A DNA stretch of 64,000 nucleotides from Planctomycetota bacterium (GCA_002686265.1 NZBA01000035.1:62001-126000); one strand, 5' to 3'. Shown: positions 49,617 to 59,386, counted from the first letter of the stretch. A program made the numbers and translations. Notes: generated by a model not told the origin, from the letters alone.

Positions 49617-52265
49617 TCACTCCTCCGACTTGCGGGTCACCTTCTTCCTCGTGGCCTTCTTCTTGGCCTTCTTCTTCTTGCTCTTCTTGGCCTTCTTCTT
49701 GGCCTTCTTGCGCTTCTTGCCCTTCCCCGACGCCTCGCGCGCCCGGATCAGGTCCATCGCCTGGTCTAGATCGACGGCCTCGGGATCGTCCCCCTTGGGG
49801 ACTGACGCGTTGGTGGAGCCGTCGCTCACGTACGGCCCGTAGGGACCGGCGAGCACTCGCACCGGAGCCTCGGACGAGGGATCGACGCCGAGCTCCTTGA
49901 TGACTTTCGAAGCCTTCCGGCGCCCGCCGCGCGAGGGCGGCTCGGCAAGCTTGGCGAGGGCCTTCTCGAGAGTGATCTCGAAGATGTCCTCCACCTTCTC
50001 CAAGCTGCGCGTGTCCGTCCCGCGCTTGAGGTAGGGCCCGTAGCGGCCGTAGTCGGCCAGCACCGGCTCCGAGTTCTCCGAGTCGGTGCCCACCTCGCGC
50101 GGTAGGCGCACGAGGCGCAGGGCTTCCTCGAGGGAGACCGTGTCCATCTCCATGCCGGGCAGGAGGGACTTCATCTTGGGCTCCTCGTCATTCTCGCCGA
50201 GCTGAACGTACGGCCCGTAGCGCCCGGTTTTCGAGTACACCTGCTTGTTCGTCTCGGGGTCGATGCCGAGCTCGATCGGCCCCGAGCCCTTCTCCAGGAG
50301 GTCCTCCGCCGTGGGGATGTCGAGCTCGTCGGGCGCGAGGGCCACCGGAATCGTCGCGCGCTCGTCACCCCGCTCGAGATACGGCCCGTAGCGGCCGACA
50401 CGGATGTTGATCATCCGTCCCTCCGAGTCCTCGCCGAGGGGCAGAGTACAAACGTCGCGGGCGTCGATCTCCGAATCGAGCAGGTCCTTGAGACCTTCGT
50501 GGCCTTCCTCACCGAAGTAGAAACGCTTCAGATACGGCAGCGCCTGCTTCTCCCCCAGGGAAATCGCGTCGAGGTCGTCCTCCATACGCGCCGTGAACTG
50601 CACGTCCACGAGCTCACCGAAGTGCTGTTCCATCAGCTTGACGACGGCGAAGGCCACGAAGGTCGGTACGAGGGCCGAGCCCTGCTTCACGACGTACTTG
50701 CGATGCAGGATCGTGTCGATGATCGTCGCGTAAGTGCTCGGCCGCCCGATGCCCTTGGCCTCGAGCTCCTTGACCAGTGACGCCTCGGTGTAGCGCGCCG
50801 GCGGTTGGGTCGTGTGGCTCTTGGGTTCGAGGTCGGCGAGGGCGACCGACTCGTTCTCGCTCAGGCTGGGCAGCAGCGTCTCCTTGTCCGCCAGCTCCGC
50901 GTCGGGGTTGTCGGCGCCCTCGACGTAGGCGCGCAGGTAGCCGGGGAAGTCGATCGTCTTCCCCGAAGCCTGGAAGACCGCCTCGCCGTCGCCGATCTTG
51001 AGCTTCATCTTGTGTCCGCGTGCGTCCGCCATCTGGCACGCCATGGTGCGCTTCCAGATCAACTCGTAGAGCTTCAGCTCGCGCTCGCCCACCTGCCCGC
51101 GCAGGTCCTCGGGGAGATGGAAGTCGGCCGAGGGGCGGATGGCCTCGTGGGCCTCTTGAGCGTTCTTGACCTTCGTCTTGTAGGTGCGCGGCTTCTCGGG
51201 CAGGAAGTCCTTGCCGTAGAGCTCCTCGATCGTCTCGCGCGAGCGGGAGACCGCCTGCTCGGAAAGCAGGGTCGAGTCCGTCCGCATGTACGTGATGAAG
51301 CCGTTCTCATAGAGCCGCTGCGCCGCCTGCATGGCCGCGCGCGCCGAGAGGTGCAGCTTGCGGTTGGCCTCCTGCTGCAGCGTGCTTGTGGTGAAGGGGG
51401 GCGCCGGGCGGTCGGTGTAGGGCTTGCGCTCGACCTGTTCGACGCTCCAGCTCGAGTTCCTCAGGCGCTCGACGAGCTCCCCGGCGCGCTCCTCACCCAA
51501 GTGACAGACACCGGGCCCGTCGCCGGCTTGAGGCCGCAGCAAACCCGTGGCCGCGTCGAAGTCCTTGCCGCGGGCGATGCGCTCGCCACCGAGGGAGACG
51601 AGCACCGTATCGAACGCCGGACCGGAGTCCGCCTGGAAGGACGCCACGATGTCCCAGAAAGTGCTCTTGTTGAAGCGCTGCCGCTCGCGCTCGCGCTCGA
51701 CGATGACTCGGATGGTCACAGACTGTACGCGGCCGGCCGACAGGCGCGGGGCGACCTTGCGCCACAGGATCGGGGAGATCCCGTAGCCGTAGAGACGGTC
51801 GAGGATGCGGCGCGTCTCCTGCGCCTTGATCAGACGCTGGTCGAGCTCGCGCGGGTTCTCGAGAGCCTTCTCGATCGCCTCGCGTGTGATCTCGTGAAAG
51901 ACCAGCCGCTTCTGAGGCACCTTCGGCGCGAGCACCTCGACGAGGTGCCAACTGATCGACTCGCCCTCGCGATCTTCATCGGTCGCGAGGTAGAGGACGT
52001 CCGCCTCCTTCAGCAGCTTGCGCAGCTTGGCCACCTGCTTCTTCTTGGAGCTCGGTACGACGTAGGTCGGCTCGAACTCCTTGTCGACGTTGATGCACAG
52101 CCGCCCCCAGGGCTCCTTCTTGATCGCGGCCGGCACCTCGTCCGCAGAGGTCGGAAGGTCGCGTACGTGACCGATGCTCGCCTCGACCGAGAATCCCTCG
52201 GGGAGGAAGCCGGAGATCGTCCGTGCCTTGGTGGGCGACTCGACGATGACCAGAGCCTTGGGCAT
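49617..52265 (-). CDS. topA: DNA topoisomerase I (TopA), with C-terminal repeats and Lys-rich tail
   Basis: An 882-residue type IA topoisomerase. The Toprim start is VIVESPTKARTI; DEDREGESISWHLVE is the metal motif, and catalytic Tyr326 is in GFITYMRTDST. In place of zinc fingers there are four C-terminal YGPY repeats (near 50381, 50206, 50030 and 49828 as read on the minus strand), as in other bacterial topoisomerases with Topo_C repeats. The tail of about 40 residues is nearly all Lys, Ala and Arg, H1-like. Start ATG 52265 has a promoter upstream (52317-52345). Confidence 0.95.
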   Translation of the reverse strand: MPKALVIVESPTKARTISGFLPEGFSVEASIGHVRDLPTSADEVPAAIKKEPWGRLCINVDKEFEPTYVVPSSKKKQVAKLRKLLKEADVLYLATDEDREGESISWHLVEVLAPKVPQKRLVFHEITREAIEKALENPRELDQRLIKAQETRRILDRLYGYGISPILWRKVAPRLSAGRVQSVTIRVIVERERERQRFNKSTFWDIVASFQADSGPAFDTVLVSLGGERIARGKDFDAATGLLRPQAGDGPGVCHLGEERAGELVERLRNSSWSVEQVERKPYTDRPAPPFTTSTLQQEANRKLHLSARAAMQAAQRLYENGFITYMRTDSTLLSEQAVSRSRETIEELYGKDFLPEKPRTYKTKVKNAQEAHEAIRPSADFHLPEDLRGQVGERELKLYELIWKRTMACQMADARGHKMKLKIGDGEAVFQASGKTIDFPGYLRAYVEGADNPDAELADKETLLPSLSENESVALADLEPKSHTTQPPARYTEASLVKELEAKGIGRPSTYATIIDTILHRKYVVKQGSALVPTFVAFAVVKLMEQHFGELVDVQFTARMEDDLDAISLGEKQALPYLKRFYFGEEGHEGLKDLLDSEIDARDVCTLPLGEDSEGRMINIRVGRYGPYLERGDERATIPVALAPDELDIPTAEDLLEKGSGPIELGIDPETNKQVYSKTGRYGPYVQLGENDEEPKMKSLLPGMEMDTVSLEEALRLVRLPREVGTDSENSEPVLADYGRYGPYLKRGTDTRSLEKVEDIFEITLEKALAKLAEPPSRGGRRKASKVIKELGVDPSSEAPVRVLAGPYGPYVSDGSTNASVPKGDDPEAVDLDQAMDLIRAREASGKGKKRKKAKKKAKKSKKKKAKKKATRKKVTRKSEE

Positions 52266-52316
52266 TAGGTGTTTGGGAGGGGCTGGGGAGGGGAACGAAG
52301 AAGAGGAACGGGCGAG

Positions 52317-52345
52317 AATAAAGGCATCCGGGAGCTTCCAGTCAA
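52317..52345 (-). promoter_or_regulatory. Sigma-70-type promoter of topA
   Basis: On the minus strand TTGACT (52345-52340), 17-base spacer, TTTATT (52322-52317), then about 50 bases to the topA ATG. The -35 differs from the consensus in one base. A perfect 10-base palindrome GCCTGCAGGC (52388-52397) upstream may be a regulatory site. The remaining part of the 340-base topA-helicase gap (52266-52605) shows no coding frame. Confidence 0.6.
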
Positions 52346-52593
52346 GGGAGACGGGTGGGGGAACAGCCCCCGAGAAGGGCGCAGGCTGCCTGCAGGCATG
52401 AGATACAAGCACCTTTCATGAAGCAGCTTAGCTCCGTTCTTCAGTGCCCCGAAGACAGCTCTCGCCGGCCCGGAACAACCGGCCTCGCCGGATCGTTGGA
52501 GGGGAGCCTGCGCTGGATGGTGCGAGCGCTCGGCGTGTGCTCGGCGGACGATCGACCCCTTCGGGCGAGCGCGGGGCACGGCCCGCGGCCGGA

Positions 52594-52599
52594 TATGAT
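52594..52599 (+). promoter_or_regulatory. Candidate -10 hexamer TATGAT, 6 nt before start codon
   Basis: TATGAT (5 of 6 with TATAAT) is followed by 6 bases and the ATG of the DinG-like gene. The start codon would be the transcription start. This is the clearest of the leaderless-type sites found here. Confidence 0.5.
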
Positions 52600-52605
52600 G
52601 GGGCG

Positions 52606-55600
52606 ATGAGCTCGGTGAGGGAGGAGTCCGGGCGGGCGCCGTGGGACGCACCGGGCGAGCAAGACGCGCCTGCCTTCTGCGTCCTGTGGACAACGGGCCC
52701 CGACACGACCCTCGATGGGGTGTTCCGCATCCAGGCTGTGCGCCGCGGTCCCGACGGGCACGGCTGGGAGTCCTTCGACCGCACCTGCGATCCCTTCGGG
52801 GATAAGGCCGAGAGCGCGAGCTCCAAGGGGGGAGAGGGGCCGAGCGCCGCGACGGCGCGCATGGTGCGCGAATTCGGCATGACCTCCCGCCGGCTCGAGG
52901 AGAGCCCGCCCGCCCGCGAGGCCGTCGCGGACCTGCAGGCCTTCCTCGGCCGGCGCCCGGTGATCGTCGACGACGGCGGGGCTTTCGACTCCTGGTGGCG
53001 GCATCTCGCCCCGGCGGCGGCACCGCGGCCCGAGCGCATCGGCCTGACCGAGGCCGCCGCGCTGCTGCTTCCCGGACGCCTCGCCGGCCGGCGCGAGGGA
53101 CTGATCGCCGACCTCTGCCCGCCACGGGCGACGGCGGCTCTACCCTCCGAGCGCGCCGTCGGGCCCGAGCACCTGCAGGCGGCTCTGCGTGAGCTGATCG
53201 GCCGCTTCTTGGCGCAAGACCCCGGCACGCTGACCTTGGCCGCGGGCGGATTCCGTGCCGCCTGGTGGCGCCTGTCAGCCACCGACGCCGACGCCGCCCG
53301 ACACCTGGCCCTCGCCCTGCGCTTGGTGGAGCGACCCACGGCGTGGAGCGAGAGCGCGGGCGGAGAGCTCCCGCTGGGCACGGATCTCGCCGATGGGGCC
53401 CTCTCGAACGCCTGGACGCCCCAGGTCCCGCTGGCCGAGATCGCCGAGGAGCTCTCGCCTCGCTGGACCGTCGAGGCGCGGCGCTGGAACGAGCTACCGG
53501 CCCTCCCTCCCCACACCGAGGGAACGCTCGACTTCCCACCGGAAGACCGGGCGCTGCTCGACGATCTGCTGCGCGTGCACCTCCCCGCTCTGTTCGCCGA
53601 GCGCTCGGGAACCGACGCTGCCGACACCTTCCGGGCCAGCCAGCACGAGATCGCCGTGCGCATCGCCGAGACCCTCGGGGGCGACGACGCGCGCCTGCTA
53701 CTCGTGAACGCGCCGACCGGCACGGGCAAGACCCTCGCCTATCTGCTCCCTCTCGCCCTGTGGGCTAGGCGCCACGGCCTGCGAGTGGGGATCTCGACCT
53801 ACACGCGCGCCTTGCAGGAGCAAGCGATGGACCGCGAGGTGCCGCTCGCCCTGCAGGCATTGCGCCGCGGAGGGGTCGAGTCAGCCGCGCGCTTCTGCGT
53901 GCTGAAGGGCCGCGAGAACTACCTCTGCTGGCGGGCGCTGCGCCTCGGCCTTCCCGAGGGGGACGCGCCGGCAGAGGATTGGCTAGCGTGGACGCGGCTC
54001 GCGTTGTTCGCCCTGATCGACGGCGAGGGTGACCTCGACCGCCTGCCCCTGGCCGAGCCCCTGCCTCTCGCTGACGCGCGCGCCTACCGGCGGACGGCGG
54101 CCGACTTGGTGCGCCAGTCGCGAGCCCGCAGCGCCTGCTGCACGCACGCGGACGATCGCGCCACCTGCGCGGGGGAGAATGCTCGCCGGCGAGCGGAGCG
54201 CAGCCACGTCGTCATCACCAATCACTCGCTGGTGCTCGCGCGGCAGGAGTTCCTGCGCCACGTGGTCTTCGACGAGTGCGAGCACCTCCACGGTCAGGCC
54301 CAGGCGACTTGGAGTCATGTCCTGGGCTTGGAGTCAGCCCTGGAGATCGTGCGCCGCCTGGGAGGGGGCGGCGAGCGCCCCGGCCTTCTCGGACGCCTCG
54401 AAGCCACAGCTCCCGTGGGCAGCCGCGCCGCCCAAACCGCGCACTCGTGCACCGATCGCTGCACGGCGCTCGCGGTCGCTCTCTCCACGCTCTCGGCGGA
54501 GGTCGAGGGGTTCGTCCGCTGGCGGAAGCAAGAGCAGCGCGCGCGCCGCCCCGCCGACCGCCACTCCCTCCTGCGCGAGTACGCCGAGCAGGAATCTGGG
54601 ACGACGCTGATCGCCGCGCGCAGCGCCCTCTCGGGTGCCGGGGCCGGTCTGGAGTCCGAGCTTGCCCTGTTGGCCGAGCGCCTCGACGAGGTGCCCGCGC
54701 GCGGCCGCGGCCGCCTGCGCCGCCGGCTCGATCTGGTCCGCGAGGACCTCAGCACCCTGCTCGGAGACGTGGACGCCTGGTTGCCCCTCGAAGCCGGTCG
54801 GGCGCACTTCAGCGCGCAGACCTTCCACGACGTGGAGGAGGAGCCCGGCGGCGCCGTGCGCCTCGCGGCGCGCGTCCTGCTCCCCAACGAGTACCTCGGC
54901 CGCTTCTACTACCCGCAGCTCGCCACCGGCCTGTTCGTGTCGGCCACGACCTGGCTCAAGGGCGGGTTCGAGGCCTCGGCTTCCTACCTAGGCCTCGACC
55001 GCACCGAACACCCGGCCGAGGACGAGGAGCGCGCCCCGTGCCCGGTGCGTAAGGTCCGCTCGCCCGAGGTTTTCGACTACTCCCGAGCCCTCATCTGCGT
55101 GCCCCGCGACGCCCCGGAGCCGCGCGACAAGGACGCTTCCCTCGACTACGTCCGGCGGTTTGTAGCCCACCTCGGCGAACGCACGCGCGGGCGGATGCTG
55201 GTGCTGTTCACCAACGCCGATGACGTGCGGCGCGTCGGCGCACGGCTGGAAGGGTTCTTCCGCGCTCGGCACGTCCCGTTCTGGTACCAGAACATGCAGG
55301 GATCGTCGAAGGAGGAGCTCGGCGAGCTCTTCCGACGCCGCGTGGACTCCGTGCTGCTCGGCGTCGACACCTTCTGGTACGGAGCGGACTTCCCCGGGGA
55401 GACCCTCGAGTATCTCGTGATCGTGCGTCTGCCCTACGGCGTACCCGATCGCTACCACCACGCCCAGTGCGCCGCACTCGGCTCCTCGGAGCAGAGGCGG
55501 CGCATCTACATGCCTCGCGCCCTCGCCAAGTTCCGCCAGGGTTTCGGCCGCCTGATGCGCCGGGTCAGCGATCGCGGGTGTGTCTTCCTCCTCGACCCGC

Positions 55601-55872
55601 GCGCCCTCCAGCCGCGGCACCGGGCCTTTCTGCGCGAGTTGCCCCTCGCGGGCGAGGCGCAGGGAGGCCCCGACTGCGAGTGGGTCGCCGGCGGCTCTCG
55701 CCTGGTGCACGAGGACACCGACGGCTGCATACACGAAGCCCTCGCACACATGGGCATGCTCACCGACGCATCGCGCCGTGGCCTCGAAGGACCCTTCGCC
55801 GCGAGCGGACCGCCCGGGGAGCCCTGTCCTCCCTTGCCGATCGAAATCCCCCGCGAGGACGTTCCCTTCTGA
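52606..55872 (+). CDS. DinG-like superfamily 2 helicase with degenerate N-terminal exonuclease-like domain
   Basis: A 1088-residue protein. Residues about 1-130 follow the DnaQ/DEDD fold (VLWTTGPDTTLDGVFRIQAV, then VIVDDGGAFDSWW), but the first DxE pair is LWTTG, so the nuclease is probably dead. The helicase has Walker A APTGTGKT (369-376), a DExH-like DECEH (556-560), and the final QGFGRLMRR motif. Cysteines in NYLCW and SACCTHADDRATC could hold an XPD-type Fe-S cluster. Length and layout match exonuclease-DinG fusions. Its substrate is probably DNA with 5' to 3' polarity (family knowledge). Confidence 0.82.
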   Translation: MSSVREESGRAPWDAPGEQDAPAFCVLWTTGPDTTLDGVFRIQAVRRGPDGHGWESFDRTCDPFGDKAESASSKGGEGPSAATARMVREFGMTSRRLEESPPAREAVADLQAFLGRRPVIVDDGGAFDSWWRHLAPAAAPRPERIGLTEAAALLLPGRLAGRREGLIADLCPPRATAALPSERAVGPEHLQAALRELIGRFLAQDPGTLTLAAGGFRAAWWRLSATDADAARHLALALRLVERPTAWSESAGGELPLGTDLADGALSNAWTPQVPLAEIAEELSPRWTVEARRWNELPALPPHTEGTLDFPPEDRALLDDLLRVHLPALFAERSGTDAADTFRASQHEIAVRIAETLGGDDARLLLVNAPTGTGKTLAYLLPLALWARRHGLRVGISTYTRALQEQAMDREVPLALQALRRGGVESAARFCVLKGRENYLCWRALRLGLPEGDAPAEDWLAWTRLALFALIDGEGDLDRLPLAEPLPLADARAYRRTAADLVRQSRARSACCTHADDRATCAGENARRRAERSHVVITNHSLVLARQEFLRHVVFDECEHLHGQAQATWSHVLGLESALEIVRRLGGGGERPGLLGRLEATAPVGSRAAQTAHSCTDRCTALAVALSTLSAEVEGFVRWRKQEQRARRPADRHSLLREYAEQESGTTLIAARSALSGAGAGLESELALLAERLDEVPARGRGRLRRRLDLVREDLSTLLGDVDAWLPLEAGRAHFSAQTFHDVEEEPGGAVRLAARVLLPNEYLGRFYYPQLATGLFVSATTWLKGGFEASASYLGLDRTEHPAEDEERAPCPVRKVRSPEVFDYSRALICVPRDAPEPRDKDASLDYVRRFVAHLGERTRGRMLVLFTNADDVRRVGARLEGFFRARHVPFWYQNMQGSSKEELGELFRRRVDSVLLGVDTFWYGADFPGETLEYLVIVRLPYGVPDRYHHAQCAALGSSEQRRRIYMPRALAKFRQGFGRLMRRVSDRGCVFLLDPRALQPRHRAFLRELPLAGEAQGGPDCEWVAGGSRLVHEDTDGCIHEALAHMGMLTDASRRGLEGPFAASGPPGEPCPPLPIEIPREDVPF

Positions 55873-55920
55873 GCGCGCGAATGCTCCAAGTGCCTGTGGG
55901 CGAGCGCCGGCGAAGCGAGA

Positions 55921-55926
55921 TAGGCT
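55921..55926 (+). promoter_or_regulatory. Candidate -10 hexamer TAGGCT, 7 nt before GTG start
   Basis: TAGGCT is followed by 7 bases and the GTG start of the glycosyltransferase gene. A weak GGAG is also present, so leaderless status is less clear here. Confidence 0.35.
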
Positions 55927-55933
55927 GCCTGGA

Positions 55934-57127
55934 GTGAAGATCCTCTTCCTCTCCCAGCGCGTTCCCTACCCGCCCGATCGCGGGGACAAGATCGCGTCCT
56001 GGCACATGATCGAGCGCATGAGCCGCACCCATGAGGTGGCCTGCGTTTCCTTCGCGCACGACGACGCCGACCTCGCCGCCGCCGAGCACCTCACGGGTCG
56101 AGGGATCCCGACGACACCGATCCGACACGGCGAGCGCCGCAAGAAGCTGTGCGCGCTCCCGCTGCTCGCGACGCGCAAACCCCTGACCCTGGGTGTCTAC
56201 GGCTCCGGCGCCCTACAAGCGGAGGTGGATCGCCAGGCAGTCGGCGCCGATCTGATCTACGCCTTCTCCTCGTCGATGGGCGCTTTCTTCCTCCCCCATC
56301 CGGAGCTTCCGCGGGTGATGCACATCGCCGAGCTCGACTCCGACAAGTGGCTGCAGTACGCCGATCGGGTGCGCTTCCCGATGAGCTGGATCTATCGGCG
56401 CGAGGGCCGCACGCTTCTGGAGTTCGAGCGCCGCGTGGCTCCGCTGGCGAACGTCAACGTGCTCTGCACGCCGCTGGAAGAGCGCCTCTTCCGCGACCGG
56501 ATTCCCGGGGCCTCTTCCTGCGTTCTACGCAACGGCGTGGACCTAGAGCGCTTCCGCCCCGCGCCCGGCGCCGCCGAGACAGAACACCTGATCTTCACCG
56601 GCGTGATGAACTACTACCCCAACGTCGAGGGCTGCGAGTTTTTTGTGCGCGAGGTGCTGCCGCTCGTGCGCCGGCGCCACCCCCGGGTGCGCTTCTCGAT
56701 CGTCGGCTCCCGCCCCACGCCCGCGGTCACGCGCCTCGCCCGCGAGCCCGGAGTCACGGTGACCGGCTTCGTGGACGACACCGGCGAGTGGCTGCGGCGC
56801 GCCAGCATCGCCGTCGCCCCGCTGCGCATCGCCCGCGGCATCCAGAACAAGGTGCTCGAGGCCATGGCCACCGGCCTGCCGACCGTCGGCACGAGCACCG
56901 CCACCCAGGGGGTCGGGGCCGACGACGGGCGCCACTACCTCGTGCGCGACGACGCGACCGCCTTCGCCGAGGCCGTCTGTGATCTCCTGGAGGCGGACGA
57001 ACGCGCGCGTGCGCTCGGCGCCGCCGCCCGGGAGTTCGTCGAGGAGCACTACGACTGGGAAGTCGCCCTCGCTCCGCTCGATGAGCTGTTGGAGACGTGC
57101 TACAAAGAGGGGCCCAGGGAATCATGA
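55934..57127 (+). CDS. Glycosyltransferase, TIGR03087 (PEP-CTERM/XrtA-associated) type
   Basis: A 397-residue GT4-type glycosyltransferase. It starts VKILFLSQRVPYPPDRGDKI and has HIAELDSDKWLQYA, then the nucleotide-sugar region FVDDTGEWLRRASIAVAPLR and GIQNKVLEAMATGLPTVGT. This layout is that of TIGR03087 proteins, commonly found with exosortase/PEP-CTERM systems in biofilm gene clusters. No exosortase or PEP-CTERM protein is in the window. The start is GTG 55934. It overlaps the methyltransferase gene by 4 bases (ATGA), so both form one operon. Confidence 0.85.
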   Translation: MKILFLSQRVPYPPDRGDKIASWHMIERMSRTHEVACVSFAHDDADLAAAEHLTGRGIPTTPIRHGERRKKLCALPLLATRKPLTLGVYGSGALQAEVDRQAVGADLIYAFSSSMGAFFLPHPELPRVMHIAELDSDKWLQYADRVRFPMSWIYRREGRTLLEFERRVAPLANVNVLCTPLEERLFRDRIPGASSCVLRNGVDLERFRPAPGAAETEHLIFTGVMNYYPNVEGCEFFVREVLPLVRRRHPRVRFSIVGSRPTPAVTRLAREPGVTVTGFVDDTGEWLRRASIAVAPLRIARGIQNKVLEAMATGLPTVGTSTATQGVGADDGRHYLVRDDATAFAEAVCDLLEADERARALGAAAREFVEEHYDWEVALAPLDELLETCYKEGPRES

Positions 57128-57816
57128 GCACCGACGCAACCACCGAGACCTTCGACGAGTGGGCCCGCTCGGGCCGGGCCGACCGCATGGAGACCTCCCA
57201 CGGCGACGTCGCCGCCCAGGTCATCGAGGGCCTCCTCATCCGCCCGGGCTTTCAGATCCTCGATCTCGGCTGCGGGACAGGCTGGGCAACGCGCCTGTTG
57301 GCCCAGGCGGCGCCGGGCGTGGGCGCCGTCGGCGTGGACGTCAGCCCCGAAATGGTGGCGCGGGCCGAGGAGCTCTCGAGCCTGCGCATCCGCGCCCGCT
57401 ACGAGGCCGGCAGCTTCGAGGCGCTCGACTTCCCAGACGGCCGCTTCGACATCGCCTTCTCGATGGAAGCCCTGTACTACGCCGCGGATCTCCCCGGCGC
57501 CGTCAGCGAGATCTTCCGCGTCCTCAAGCCGGCTGGGACGGCGGAGATCCTCGTGGACCTCGTCGAAGGCCGGCCGGGCACCGAGACCTGGCCCGAGGCC
57601 CTCGGCCTGGAACTGGCTGTCCTGTCTCCCGAAGCCTGGGGGGCGCTGTTCGAGGGCGCTGGGTTCGAGGACGTGGGCCTCGGGCGCATCGTCGATCGAC
57701 GCGGCGCGGGCGATGAGGCCGAGTTCGAGGCCGGCGACTGCTTCCCCGACTGGGAGTCCTACGTCGCCTTCCACGCCGACGGCAGCCTCCACGTCCACGC
57801 CAAGAAGCCGGCCTGA
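57124..57816 (+). CDS. Class I SAM-dependent methyltransferase
   Basis: A 230-residue methyltransferase. The SAM-binding motif I is ILDLGCGTGWATRLL (about residues 44-58), and VGVDVSPEMVARA is motif II. The region GRFDIAFSMEALYY gives motif IV. The substrate is unknown. Its ATG overlaps the stop of the glycosyltransferase gene, so it probably modifies the same pathway's glycan or lipid. It ends 49 bases before the convergent nuoN. Confidence 0.88.
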   Translation: MSTDATTETFDEWARSGRADRMETSHGDVAAQVIEGLLIRPGFQILDLGCGTGWATRLLAQAAPGVGAVGVDVSPEMVARAEELSSLRIRARYEAGSFEALDFPDGRFDIAFSMEALYYAADLPGAVSEIFRVLKPAGTAEILVDLVEGRPGTETWPEALGLELAVLSPEAWGALFEGAGFEDVGLGRIVDRRGAGDEAEFEAGDCFPDWESYVAFHADGSLHVHAKKPA

Positions 57817-57865
57817 GACCCCGGGCTCGGCGCGCGCGCGGACTCCTTCGCTCCCGGCCCGTCGG

Positions 57866-59371
57866 TCAGCCGCTCGACGCCCACAGAAGGTCCATGCTGC
57901 GCCGCGCCCAGTCCACCAGCGGCGCGGTGTACAGGGCGAAGAACACCGTCGCCACGCCCAGAGCCGCCAGCAGGCCTACGAACAGAGGTTGGGGCGCGAC
58001 CTCGCGCTCGGCGGGCTTGGACAGGAACAGCGTCCGCACGACGCGGAAGTAGTAGAAGAGGCTGATGACGCTGTTCAACCCGGCGATGACCACCAACCAG
58101 ATCAGGTTGGCGGCAACGCCCTCCTGGAACAGGAGGTACTTCCCGTAGAAACCGACCGTCGGCGGCAGGCCCGTCAGGCTGACCAGGAAGACGACCATCG
58201 CGATCGAGACCAGCGGCGCTCGCCAGCCGAGTCCTTTCAAGCCGTCGATGTCGTCGCTGCTCGTGACGCCCTCGAAGTAGAGCAGGAAGCCGAAGGCCCC
58301 GAGGTTCATGAAGTAGTACGCCGCGAGGTAGTACATGGCCGCCTCGAAGCCGCCCGCACTCATCGCCGCGACGCCGATCATCACGTAGCCCGCGTGGGCG
58401 ATTGACGAGAAGGCCAGCATGCGCTTGAGGCTCCTCTGCCGCAGGGCGGAGAGGTTCCCGACGGTCATCGTGACGGCCGCGAGGATCGCGATCAGCAGCC
58501 CGACGCGCTCGCCGTAAGCGCGCACGGTGTCCTGCACGTCTTCGCGTACGAACAGCGCTCCGACGAAGCGCAGGAGTGCGCCGAAGCCGGCGGCCTTGGA
58601 GCCCACGGCCAAGAAGGTCGTGACGGGCGTCGGCGCGCCTTCGTAGACGTCAGGCGTCCAGAAATGGAACGGTACCAGGGACACCTTGTAGGCGAAGCCC
58701 GCCAGGATCAACACCACGGCCACGGCCACGGGGATCGGGTTCTGCGCGAGCTGTCCGGCGAGGCCGGCCGGGTGCCCGCTGCCGTCCGCTGAAGCCATCT
58801 CGGCCAGATCGATGGTCCCCGTCAACCCGTAGAGCAGGCTGATCCCATACAGCATGATCCCCGCCGAGAGGCCGCCGAAGACCACGTACTTCATCGCTGC
58901 CTCGGCGGACTTGCGATCGCCCTTGTGGAAACCCGCGAGGGAGTAGCTCGCCAGGCTCAAGAGCTCCAGGCCCAGCATCAACAACAGCAGGTTGTTGGTG
59001 CTAACCATGAAGAACACGCCGACCGCGGCACCGAGCAGTAGGAAGTAGTACTCACCGATGCCGTGGCGCCGCTCCCGTCGATCGTTCAGCACGAACACGA
59101 CGACGGCCGCGAGAGAGGCGCAGGTGAACAGCTTGAAGAAGTTGCCGAACTGGTCGACGGTGACCATGCCCAGGACGGTCCGCGGCGGCTCGCCCCACTG
59201 CCCGATCAGCAGGAGCGAGGTGAGCGCCAGCCCGCCGAGAGCCAGGTAGCCGACGCGACGCGAGTCGCGGCCCTTGGTGACGAGGTCGAAGACCAAGGCC
59301 GCCAGGGCGGTCCCGGTCAGAACGAGCTCGGGCGCGATGGCCGCGAGGCCGCTGAGGTAAGCGTTAGCCAC
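57866..59371 (-). CDS. nuoN: NADH-quinone oxidoreductase subunit N
   Basis: A 501-residue antiporter-like membrane subunit of complex I with about 14 hydrophobic segments. The segment SLVPFHFWTPDVYEGAPTPV with the conserved Lys and Pro is typical of NuoN, and LKRMLAFSSIAHAGYVMIG follows. It is the last gene of nuoJKLMN and starts 15 bases after the nuoM stop. It pumps protons together with NuoL and NuoM. Confidence 0.95.
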   Translation of the reverse strand: MANAYLSGLAAIAPELVLTGTALAALVFDLVTKGRDSRRVGYLALGGLALTSLLLIGQWGEPPRTVLGMVTVDQFGNFFKLFTCASLAAVVVFVLNDRRERRHGIGEYYFLLLGAAVGVFFMVSTNNLLLLMLGLELLSLASYSLAGFHKGDRKSAEAAMKYVVFGGLSAGIMLYGISLLYGLTGTIDLAEMASADGSGHPAGLAGQLAQNPIPVAVAVVLILAGFAYKVSLVPFHFWTPDVYEGAPTPVTTFLAVGSKAAGFGALLRFVGALFVREDVQDTVRAYGERVGLLIAILAAVTMTVGNLSALRQRSLKRMLAFSSIAHAGYVMIGVAAMSAGGFEAAMYYLAAYYFMNLGAFGFLLYFEGVTSSDDIDGLKGLGWRAPLVSIAMVVFLVSLTGLPPTVGFYGKYLLFQEGVAANLIWLVVIAGLNSVISLFYYFRVVRTLFLSKPAEREVAPQPLFVGLLAALGVATVFFALYTAPLVDWARRSMDLLWASSG

Positions 59372-59386
59372 GAATCCAACCTCCCA

